Of a stretch of DNA of 5,245 nt, positions 1-5,245 are shown in pieces. The stretch comes from Candidatus Sediminicultor sextus (lineage in GTDB: Bacteria; Atribacterota; Phoenicimicrobiia; Phoenicimicrobiales; Phoenicimicrobiaceae), in assembly GCA_014894735.1 (NCBI GenBank), contig JADBKX010000053.1, forward strand, positions 1 through 5,245, given 5' to 3'. Position numbers and translations under genes: made by a program. Position 1 is the first letter of the stretch; every line of letters starts with the position of its first letter. The notes under the pieces are model-generated. The model was not told the DNA's origin. It saw only the letters and a list, made by a program, of their open reading frames with translations, and did not search any database.

Positions 1-180
1 GTTATAGGAGACACAGTTAATTTAGCTTCTCGTTTACAAGTTAATGCTCCAACGGGAGAAATTATGGTTGGCGAAAGAACCTATCAAAAGATTAAGGATA
101 ATTTTACATTTACTCATTCTCGTAAATTAAAGATAAAAGGCAAGAAAGATTTGATTAATGCATACACCTTAAAGAGTTAG
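1..180 (+). CDS. Class III adenylate/guanylate cyclase, C-terminal fragment (5' end outside the window)
   Basis: This is the last 59 codons of a gene that begins before the window, read in frame 1 and ending at TAG 178-180. The fragment opens with VIGDTVNLASRLQ, which matches the class III cyclase signature G-x-x-VN-x-A-x-R-L. In that family the Asn and Arg, here fragment residues 7 and 11, stabilise the transition state when ATP or GTP is cyclised, so the active site looks intact at this end. The following APTGEIMVGERTYQKI and the closing KLKIKGKKDLINAYTL match the usual end of the domain ('P.GEI.vse.t', then 'l.GK...v.ay.l'). The metal-binding Asp residues and the substrate-specifying residues lie upstream, so cAMP cannot be told from cGMP, and the sensor or membrane domains are unknown. 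The protein stops right after the catalytic domain, so nothing is fused at the C-terminus. Confidence 0.85.
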   Translation, partial: VIGDTVNLASRLQVNAPTGEIMVGERTYQKIKDNFTFTHSRKLKIKGKKDLINAYTLKS

Positions 181-211
181 AAAAAAATTTTTACTTTTTG
201 AAAGAAAAATT

Positions 212-556
212 ATGTCTAATAATAAAGATCCTTATAGTAAATTAAAAATGCAACTATATTTAGCCAGAATAATATTTCATATACCTAATTTTATAAAATT
301 ATCCTTAAGATTACTTAAAGATGGGAGAGTTCCCTTTTACTTAAAATTACTGGTATATGGAGCAATTGCCTATGTAATATCACCTTATGATTTAATCCCT
401 GATTTTTTGGTTCCATTTTTAGGATATTTTGAAGACATTATTATCGGAATTTTGTGTTTAATTAGTTTAGTTAAGCTGAGCCCGCCTGAAGTTGTAGCAG
501 GACACGTAAAAGCAATCGATATGGAGAATAAGCAGAGGTACAGATTTTTCCGTTAA
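212..556 (+). CDS. YkvA/DUF1232 family small membrane protein
   Basis: A 114-residue protein whose core (about residues 40-95) matches the DUF1232 (YkvA-like) family. The diagnostic motif is SPYDLIPDF at residues 57-65, followed by VPFLGYFEDIIIG, equivalent to the family pattern 'SP.DLIPDf.p.lG..DD'. Two hydrophobic stretches, at about 42-58 and 66-88, flank this motif and probably form a membrane hairpin. The N-terminus (1-40) is basic and amphipathic, and the tail after PPEVVAGH is charged. The family has no established biochemical role that I can state. The ATG at 212 has only a weak purine-rich stretch before it (GAAAG near 201-205). An internal ATG at codon 13 is possible, but would remove residues likely to belong to the N-terminal helix. 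It lies 31 nt after the cyclase gene and 21 nt before rimO, so it is probably cotranscribed with rimO. Confidence 0.8.
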   Translation: MSNNKDPYSKLKMQLYLARIIFHIPNFIKLSLRLLKDGRVPFYLKLLVYGAIAYVISPYDLIPDFLVPFLGYFEDIIIGILCLISLVKLSPPEVVAGHVKAIDMENKQRYRFFR

Positions 557-577
557 TGGAGAGGATAATTAAAGAAT

Positions 578-1906
578 ATGCAAATTGGAATTAAATCTTT
601 AGGCTGTCCTAAAAACTTTGTCGATACTGAAGTAATTTGTGGGACGTTAAGAGAAAAAGGATACCAAATAAGTGGGAAGATTGATCATTCAGATATAGTG
701 ATTATAAATACCTGCAGTTTTATAAAAGATGCCGTAGAAGAATCTATTGAGGAAATTCTTAATCTGGTAAAGTTAAAAAAAGAAGGAAAGATAAAACATA
801 TAATAGTAACCGGATGCCTTCCTCAGAGATATAAAGATGACAATCTTAAACAGGAATTTCCTGAAGTTGATGCCTTTTTAGGAGTAGGAGATTTATTAAA
901 AATTGATAATCTAATAAAAGGTGTTTTGCAAGGTGAACAAATCTATAAAGTAGGTCCTGAACCTAAATTTCTTTATAACCATAATACCCCTCGAACTATT
1001 TTAACCCCCCAGCATTATGCCTACATTAAAATATCTGAAGGCTGTCAAAATAATTGTTCCTATTGCCTGATACCTCAAATCAGAGGAAATCATCGCAGTA
1101 GAAAGATGGAAGATATCATCGAAGAAGTAAAAATAATTTCTGAAAAGCAAAATCTTTCCGAAATAATTTTAATTGGTCAAGATACAACTTTATACGGAAT
1201 CGACCTCTATGGAGAATATAAATTGGCTGAATTGTTAAAAAAACTTTCTCTTCTCGAATTAAATAATTTAAAATGGATAAGACTTTTATATACCCATCCT
1301 GTTCATTATAATGATGAATTAATTGAAGTGATAGCAAATCATCCTAAGATATGTCCCTATTTGGATTTACCTTTACAGCATATAAGTGATAAAATACTAA
1401 AAAGAATGAATAGACCGCTTAAAAAATATGATGTTATTTCGTTAATTAATAAACTAAGAGATAGAATTTCGAATTTAACTTTGCGCACTACTTTTATGGT
1501 GGGATTCCCCGGTGAAACCGATCAAGATTTTGAAGAATTATTGAATTTTGTGAAAAATTTACGATTTGAAAGGTTAGGAGCGTTTATTTTTTCCCGGGAA
1601 GAGGGAACTCCAGCTTATGACTTTCCCCAACAGATTCCCATGCGAATCAAGAAGGAACGCCTGAAAAAATTAATGCTAACTCAGCAGTCGATTGCAAAAG
1701 AAATAAATAGTTTTTATATGGGAAAAGAAATAGAAGTACTGATTGATGAAATAAAATCGGGAAAGCCGAAGATTGCCATTGGACGAACTAAAGGAGATGC
1801 ACCGGAGATAGATGGAAAAGTTGTAATAAGGGGAGATAAGACTAAAGTTGGAAAATTCATAAAAGTGAAAGTGACCGAAGCTTCCGAATATGATTTAGTG
1901 GGATAG
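578..1906 (+). CDS. rimO: Ribosomal protein S12 methylthiotransferase RimO
   Basis: RimO is a radical-SAM methylthiotransferase that adds a methylthio group to the beta carbon of a conserved Asp in ribosomal protein S12, using two [4Fe-4S] clusters. The 442 residues are the usual family length. The N-terminal UPF0004 domain carries the three ligands of the auxiliary cluster: Cys10 in SLGCPKN, Cys46 in NTCSF and Cys80 in TGCLPQRY. The radical-SAM core follows, with the CxxxCxxC motif Cys156, Cys160 and Cys163 in SEGCQNNCSYC, then IPQIRGNHRSR. The C-terminus (about 376-442) is a TRAM domain, which in this family contacts the S12 substrate. The opening GCPKNFVDTE and the IRG-x-x-RSR segment fit RimO better than the tRNA enzyme MiaB, whose N-terminal motif is closer to GCQMN. 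The ATG start follows GGAGAGG at 558-564 with a rather long spacing of 13 nt. All expected cluster ligands are present and I see no frameshift. Confidence 0.95.
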   Translation: MQIGIKSLGCPKNFVDTEVICGTLREKGYQISGKIDHSDIVIINTCSFIKDAVEESIEEILNLVKLKKEGKIKHIIVTGCLPQRYKDDNLKQEFPEVDAFLGVGDLLKIDNLIKGVLQGEQIYKVGPEPKFLYNHNTPRTILTPQHYAYIKISEGCQNNCSYCLIPQIRGNHRSRKMEDIIEEVKIISEKQNLSEIILIGQDTTLYGIDLYGEYKLAELLKKLSLLELNNLKWIRLLYTHPVHYNDELIEVIANHPKICPYLDLPLQHISDKILKRMNRPLKKYDVISLINKLRDRISNLTLRTTFMVGFPGETDQDFEELLNFVKNLRFERLGAFIFSREEGTPAYDFPQQIPMRIKKERLKKLMLTQQSIAKEINSFYMGKEIEVLIDEIKSGKPKIAIGRTKGDAPEIDGKVVIRGDKTKVGKFIKVKVTEASEYDLVG

Positions 1907-1932
1907 ATTAGTGAATAATTGAAAAGCATGAA

Positions 1933-1941
1933 GGGGGAGGG
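1933..1941 (+). promoter_or_regulatory. Ribosome binding site that sets the aminopeptidase start
   Basis: The run GGGGGAGGG lies 7 nt before the TTG at 1949-1951, an ideal Shine-Dalgarno spacing. Two earlier in-frame candidates, TTG 1919 and ATG 1928, have no comparable site upstream and would bury this one inside the coding region. Confidence 0.8.
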
Positions 1942-1948
1942 ATTAATC

Positions 1949-3034
1949 TTGATTAAAGAAAGATTGAAAGTATTCAGAGAAAAAATAGAAAAAGAAAACA
2001 AAGAAATCGAAGGGTTTTTAGTTACTGACCTAAAAAACTTAAGTTATCTAAGCGGATTTGATGGAGAAGGATTTGCTTTGATAGGGATAAACGGTAAAAA
2101 TTATTTGCTAACTGATTCACGTTATACTGAACAAGCTCAAAAAGAAAGTCCTGATTTCAAAATATTAACTGATGAACCGAATAAAAAGAATGCACGGATA
2201 TTAGCATTAAAAAAGATATTAGCCCAAAGTAAGATTAAAAGAATTGCCTTCGAAAGTAATAATTTAAGCTATGCTGACTTTAGGAAATATTCTGATAGTT
2301 TTGAATCTATAGAATTTCTACCCACTGAAAATATAATAGAACTGCTAAGAATGATTAAAGATAAGGAAGAAATTATTAAAATAAAGAAAGCAGCTCAGAT
2401 AACTACGGAAAGTTTAAAAGATGTGTTTGAGTTAACGAAACCGGGCATGAGAGAGCTTGATATTGCCTCTGAGTTAGCTTATACTATGAGAAAAAAAGGC
2501 GCCCAGAAAGAAGCCTTCGATATTATTGTGGTTTCAGGTGAAAGATCATCTTTGGTTCACGGAAAACCTTCTGAAAAAAAGATTGCCGAAGGAGAACTTA
2601 TCATTATTGATGTGGGAGCGAATTATCAGAATTATAATTCTGACCTAACCCGTACTATAATTATGGGAAAGGAAAACGTTAAACAAAAGGAGATATTTTC
2701 TATTGTCTTGGAAGCACAAAATAAAGCCCTTGAATTTTTAAAGCCTGGTGTAAAGTGCAAAGAAGTAGATTCTATAGCAAGGGACATAATTGGTAAGAAG
2801 GGTTATGGAGAATATTTTGGCCATAGTTTGGGTCATGGAGTAGGGTTGGATATTCACGAATTGCCGCGAGTTTCTTTCAGTGATGACACAGTTTTATTAC
2901 CCGGAATGGTAATTACCATTGAACCTGGAATATATTTACCTGAAGCTGGCGGAGTTAGGATTGAAGATTCGGTTCTGATAACTGAAGAAGGTTATGAGAT
3001 ATTAACCTGGTTTCCAAAAATATTAAATCTTTAA
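1949..3034 (+). CDS. pepP: Xaa-Pro aminopeptidase (M24B metallopeptidase)
   Basis: This enzyme cleaves the N-terminal residue from peptides whose second residue is proline, in the cytoplasm, using two metal ions. With TTG at 1949 as start it has 361 residues. Residues 1 to about 125 form the creatinase-like N-terminal domain (VTDLKNLSYLSGFDGEG, then LLTDSRYTEQA). From about 135 onward is the M24 'pita-bread' domain. All five expected metal ligands are visible in this numbering: Asp221 (IIIDVGANY), Asp232 (NSDLTRTI), His296 (GHSLGHGVGL), Glu325 (TIEPGIYLP) and Glu339 (VRIEDSVL). His204 (SLVHGKP) and His303 (DIHELP) match conserved active-site histidines. The longer reading from TTG 1919 adds ten residues that overlap the strong ribosome site and look non-homologous. 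Prolidase (dipeptidase, PepQ) is the main alternative, since the two activities are hard to separate by motifs. The gap after rimO is 42 nt, so cotranscription is likely. In Firmicutes a relative (yqhT) sits directly before efp, whereas here glyA lies between them. Confidence 0.9.
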   Translation: MIKERLKVFREKIEKENKEIEGFLVTDLKNLSYLSGFDGEGFALIGINGKNYLLTDSRYTEQAQKESPDFKILTDEPNKKNARILALKKILAQSKIKRIAFESNNLSYADFRKYSDSFESIEFLPTENIIELLRMIKDKEEIIKIKKAAQITTESLKDVFELTKPGMRELDIASELAYTMRKKGAQKEAFDIIVVSGERSSLVHGKPSEKKIAEGELIIIDVGANYQNYNSDLTRTIIMGKENVKQKEIFSIVLEAQNKALEFLKPGVKCKEVDSIARDIIGKKGYGEYFGHSLGHGVGLDIHELPRVSFSDDTVLLPGMVITIEPGIYLPEAGGVRIEDSVLITEEGYEILTWFPKILNL

Positions 3035-3045
3035 GAAATGTCAGG

Positions 3046-3071
3046 ACGGGTCGGATAAATCCGACCCCTAC
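3046..3071 (-). repeat. REP-like palindromic element, intact copy
   Basis: The arms GGGTCGGAT (3048-3056) and ATCCGACCC (3059-3067) are perfect reverse complements separated by AA. Read on the - strand, the tetranucleotide GTAG (complement of CTAC, 3068-3071) sits directly 5' of the stem, which is the layout of REP sequences bound by RAYT (TnpA-REP, Y1-family) transposases. Its GC-rich content contrasts with the AT-rich surroundings. It begins 11 nt after the aminopeptidase stop codon. Neither strand has a T-run after the stem, so it is not a standard intrinsic terminator, though a transcript hairpin here could still protect or shorten the upstream mRNA. Family membership is an inference from structure. 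Confidence 0.7.
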
Positions 3072-3091
3072 AAAGAACAAAGAACATAAGC

Positions 3092-3117
3092 ACGGATCAG
3101 AAAAATACCACCCCTAT
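3092..3117 (-). repeat. REP-like element, diverged second copy
   Basis: Aligned without gaps, positions 3092-3116 match positions 3046-3070 of the first element at 20 of 25 bases, in the same orientation. Both ends are kept (ACGG at the left, ACCCCTA shared at the right), while the substitutions fall in the stem. Most of the inner pairs are lost, so this copy no longer folds well. The GTAG foot has become ATAG on the - strand. The two copies start 46 nt apart. This looks like a decayed tandem partner of the first element. Confidence 0.5.
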
Positions 3118-3158
3118 AAAAAAGATATAGATAGTAATAATTAATTAGGAGGGAATGT

Positions 3159-4385
3159 ATGAGTAATTTAAAGAAAGTAGATCCAGAAATATATGAAGCT
3201 ATAAAAAATGAAGAGAATCGTCAAAAATATACCATAGAATTAATTGCTTCAGAAAATTTTGTGTCCCCGGAAGTATTAGAAGCCCAGGGTTCAGTTTTGA
3301 CCAATAAATATGCTGAGGGCTATCCGGGGAAGAAATACTATGGTGGATGCAAATACATCGATATTATAGAAAATTTAGCTATCGAAAGGGCTAAAAAGAT
3401 ATTTAAGGCCGAACATGCTAATGTTCAGCCTCATTCCGGTTCACAGGCAAATATGGCTGTTTATTTCAGTGTTTTAGAGGTAGGGGATACTATTTTAGCT
3501 ATGAAACTTTCTCATGGCGGCCATCTTACTCACGGGAGCCCGGTAAATTTTTCTGGTAGATTCTTTAATATTATTCCCTATGGAGTGGGGAAAGATACCG
3601 GACGAATAGATTATGATAACTTAAGAGATTTGGCTATAAAAAATAAACCAAAATTAATGATAGCCGGAGCGAGTGCCTATCCACGCGAGATAGATTTCTC
3701 AGTATTTAGATCTATTGCGGATGAAGTCGGAGCCTATTTAATGGCTGACATTGCTCACATCGCCGGATTGATTGTAGCAGGTCTTCATCAAAGTGCGGTA
3801 CCTTATTGCCATTTTGTCACCACAACTACTCACAAAACCTTAAGAGGACCGAGAGGCGGCTTAATTCTGTGTAAAGAAGAGTATAGTCGAGTAATTGACA
3901 AAACAATATTCCCGGGGATTCAAGGCGGCCCTTTAATGCATGTTATAGCCGCTAAAGCGGTCTGTTTTAAGCAAGCAATGACGCCAGAATTTATAAACTA
4001 CCAGAAACAAATCGTTGTTAATGCTAAAGCCTTAGCTAAAAAATTAGTAGAATTAGATTATAATTTAGTATCTGGTGGAACTGATAATCACTTGATGTTA
4101 GTAGATTTAAGAAATAAAGGGATTACCGGAAAGCAGGCAGAGAAAGCTTTGGAAGAAGCCGGGATTACCGTAAATAAAAATACGGTTCCTTTTGATCCTC
4201 AAAAGCCGATGATTACCAGCGGAATAAGAATCGGAACTCCTGCAGTGACTACCCGGGGGATGAAAGAAAAAGATATGAGTGTAATAGCCGAAATGATGAA
4301 CAGAGTCCTGAATGATACGGAAAATCAGAAAATAAAAGACGAAGTAAGAAAAGAAGTAGAAAGTTTTTGCGAAAGATTTGTATAA
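3159..4385 (+). CDS. glyA: Serine hydroxymethyltransferase
   Basis: GlyA is a PLP-dependent cytoplasmic enzyme that interconverts serine plus tetrahydrofolate with glycine plus 5,10-methylene-tetrahydrofolate, the main source of one-carbon units for purine, thymidylate and methionine synthesis. At 408 residues it is the normal bacterial length. Visible motifs in order are: ELIASENF (27-34); NKYAEGYPGKKYYGG (49-63), with the catalytic Glu53 and substrate-site Tyr residues; the SHGGHLTHG segment (118-126), whose His122 stacks on the cofactor ring; MADIAH (195-200), with Asp197 binding the pyridine nitrogen; TTTTHKTLRGPRGG (221-234), with Lys226 forming the Schiff base with PLP; and SGIRIGTPA (354-362), with Arg357 binding the substrate carboxylate. 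Nothing essential is missing. The ATG at 3159 follows a strong AGGAGGG at 3147-3153 with 5 nt spacing. The 124-nt gap upstream, the largest here, suggests it may have its own promoter, but I could not identify one with confidence. efp follows after 38 nt. Confidence 0.97.
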   Translation: MSNLKKVDPEIYEAIKNEENRQKYTIELIASENFVSPEVLEAQGSVLTNKYAEGYPGKKYYGGCKYIDIIENLAIERAKKIFKAEHANVQPHSGSQANMAVYFSVLEVGDTILAMKLSHGGHLTHGSPVNFSGRFFNIIPYGVGKDTGRIDYDNLRDLAIKNKPKLMIAGASAYPREIDFSVFRSIADEVGAYLMADIAHIAGLIVAGLHQSAVPYCHFVTTTTHKTLRGPRGGLILCKEEYSRVIDKTIFPGIQGGPLMHVIAAKAVCFKQAMTPEFINYQKQIVVNAKALAKKLVELDYNLVSGGTDNHLMLVDLRNKGITGKQAEKALEEAGITVNKNTVPFDPQKPMITSGIRIGTPAVTTRGMKEKDMSVIAEMMNRVLNDTENQKIKDEVRKEVESFCERFV

Positions 4386-4410
4386 AAAGGAAGTAAAGAT
4401 TCAAACAAAA

Positions 4411-4416
4411 GGGAGG
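4411..4416 (+). promoter_or_regulatory. Ribosome binding site supporting a TTG start for efp
   Basis: GGGAGG lies 7 nt before TTG 4424-4426. The residues encoded from this TTG (MISTSDFKKG) match the usual beginning of EF-P, so the non-ATG start is well supported by both spacing and homology. Confidence 0.8.
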
Positions 4417-4423
4417 TTTTATC

Positions 4424-4981
4424 TTGATTTCTACCAGCGATTTTAAAAAAGGTTTAACTATCGAAATAGATGGTGAAATATACAGTATTGTGGATTTTCA
4501 ACACGTAAAACCCGGTAAGGGTGGTGCTTTCGTAAGGACTAAGTTTAGAAATGTAAAAACCGGGCTTGTTACCGACAAAACATTCAGAGCAGGAGAAAAA
4601 ATGGAACAAGCTATAATTGATAGAAAAACTATGCAGTATCTATATAATGATGGTAATAATTATTGTTTTATGAATAAGGAAAATTATGAGCAAATTTCTT
4701 TATCTAAAGAACAGATAAGCGAAATAACCGATTTATTAAAAGAAGGCAATGATGTGGAAATTATATTCTGGAAAGAAGAACTGATTGGTGCTGAATTACC
4801 AAATTTTATGAATTTAAAAGTGATTAAAACCATACCTGGTGTAAAGGGGAATACGGTGTACGGTGCCCTGAAACCGGCTACTTTAGAGAGCGGAGCAATC
4901 ATTCAAGTTCCTTTGTTTATAAAAGAAGGGGATATAATTAAAATAGACACCAGGGATAAAAGATACATAGAAAGAGAGTAA
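4424..4981 (+). CDS. efp: Translation elongation factor P
   Basis: EF-P binds between the P and E sites of stalled ribosomes and speeds peptide bond formation at consecutive prolines. The 185 residues are the standard length, forming three beta-barrel domains: a KOW-like domain I (about 1-63), an OB domain II (about 67-125) and an OB domain III (about 129-185). Domain I carries the loop KPGKGGAF with Lys32 at its tip, the position that is post-translationally modified in many bacteria. A Lys rather than Arg rules out the EarP rhamnosylation type. Which lysine modification applies, if any, cannot be told because no modification enzyme lies in this window. Further family segments are VRTKFRNVKTG, the domain III segment PGVKGNTVYGALKPATLESGA, and the ending VPLFIKEGDIIKIDTRDKRYIERE. 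The start is TTG. glyA ends 38 nt upstream and the Asp23 gene begins 34 nt downstream, so they are probably cotranscribed. Confidence 0.97.
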   Translation: MISTSDFKKGLTIEIDGEIYSIVDFQHVKPGKGGAFVRTKFRNVKTGLVTDKTFRAGEKMEQAIIDRKTMQYLYNDGNNYCFMNKENYEQISLSKEQISEITDLLKEGNDVEIIFWKEELIGAELPNFMNLKVIKTIPGVKGNTVYGALKPATLESGAIIQVPLFIKEGDIIKIDTRDKRYIERE

Positions 4982-5015
4982 ATTCAAGAGATACGAGAGT
5001 GGGGTGGGATAAATA

Positions 5016-5245
5016 ATGCAAACTATTAAAACTGATCTGGGAGAAATAAATGTTACCGGAGAAACAATCGGGAGTATCGTTAGTTTAAATTTGGCTGATG
5101 TTAAAGGTGTGGTCGGGAGCAGAAAGACAATTATAAAAGAAATAACCGATATGTTAAGGGGAGATACAAGCGAAAATGGAATAGAAGAAACTTCCCGTAC
5201 TATAAAAGTAGAGATAAAAGATAATAAGCCTTTGATAAATTTATA
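5016..5245 (+). CDS. Asp23/Gls24 family (DUF322) protein, N-terminal part (runs off the window)
   Basis: Reading from ATG 5016 gives 76 open codons up to the window end with no stop. The start DLGEINVTGETIGSIVSLNLADVKGVVG matches the Asp23/Gls24 (DUF322, YqhY/YloU-like) pattern 'G.i.is.evi..ia..aa.evegV.g', and KVEIKDNKPLINL fits the following 'v.v.v.d..v.idl' strand. The family are small cytoplasmic proteins. Some members are tied to the cell envelope or, for YqhY in Bacillus, to control of the acetyl-CoA carboxylase genes beside it, but the role here is unknown. A polar insert (about residues 49-61, GDTSENGIEETSR) separates the two conserved blocks. GGGGTGGG at 5001-5008 provides a ribosome site 7 nt before the ATG. 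In Firmicutes an Asp23 gene lies a few genes downstream of efp and before nusB, so nusB or acc genes could follow beyond the window. Confidence 0.8.
   Translation, partial: MQTIKTDLGEINVTGETIGSIVSLNLADVKGVVGSRKTIIKEITDMLRGDTSENGIEETSRTIKVEIKDNKPLINL

Noticed and set aside
181..211. Possible terminator or promoter in the A/T-rich gap after the cyclase gene
   Set aside because: The runs of A and T can pair only weakly, there is no GC stem, and no -35/-10 pair with proper spacing is visible.
1116..1337. Open reading frame of 73 codons on the - strand
   Set aside because: It lies wholly inside rimO, opposite the radical-SAM region, and has no recognisable motif. A shadow of the real gene.
1714..2001. 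Open reading frame of 95 codons on the - strand across the rimO-aminopeptidase junction
   Set aside because: It overlaps the RimO TRAM domain and the aminopeptidase start antisense. Its hydrophobic Ser/Phe-rich composition is what antisense of lysine/glutamate-rich AT-rich coding sequence produces.
3048..3067. Rho-independent terminator after the aminopeptidase gene
   Set aside because: The stem is strong, but it is followed by CTACAAAG on the + strand and by GTCCTGAC on the - strand, with no T-run. The GTAG foot and second copy fit a REP-like repeat better.
3115..3120. TATAAA as a -10 box for glyA
   Set aside because: The expected -35 position about 17 nt upstream (near 3092-3097, ACGGAT) does not resemble TTGACA, and such AT strings are common in this AT-rich gap.
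4684..4902. Open reading frame of 72 codons on the - strand
   Set aside because: Contained in efp and antisense to it, with no motif of its own.

Overview
This window is AT-rich and tightly packed, with every gene on the + strand. It looks like an ordinary bacterial housekeeping region rather than an accessory island. From left to right it holds: the last 59 codons of a class III nucleotide cyclase (1-180); a small YkvA/DUF1232 membrane protein (212-556); RimO, the ribosomal protein S12 methylthiotransferase (578-1906); an M24B Xaa-Pro aminopeptidase (1949-3034); serine hydroxymethyltransferase GlyA (3159-4385); elongation factor P (4424-4981); and the first 76 codons of an Asp23/Gls24-family protein (from 5016).

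The organism cannot be named from the sequence alone. AT-rich codon use, purine-rich Shine-Dalgarno sites, TTG start codons for two genes, and an order aminopeptidase - EF-P - Asp23 that recalls the Firmicutes yqhT-efp-...-yqhY neighbourhood suggest an anaerobic Firmicutes-like or candidate-phylum bacterium (for example Atribacterota). The phylum is a low-confidence inference.

The genes fall into three loose functional groups. The left end is signalling and membrane (cyclase, YkvA). The middle and right are mainly protein synthesis and turnover: RimO modifies the ribosome, EF-P helps it through proline-rich stretches, and the aminopeptidase removes N-terminal residues that precede proline. 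GlyA supplies glycine and one-carbon units. Gaps of 21-42 nt join the genes from YkvA to the aminopeptidase, and from glyA to the Asp23 gene, into likely cotranscribed runs. The largest gap, 124 nt, lies between the aminopeptidase gene and glyA.

That gap holds the most interesting signal in the window: a perfect palindrome preceded on the - strand by GTAG, the layout of a REP element, followed 46 nt downstream by a diverged copy in the same orientation that matches at 20 of 25 positions but has lost its ability to fold. I see no undescribed multi-gene system here, no RNA gene, no CRISPR array and no convincing intrinsic terminator.
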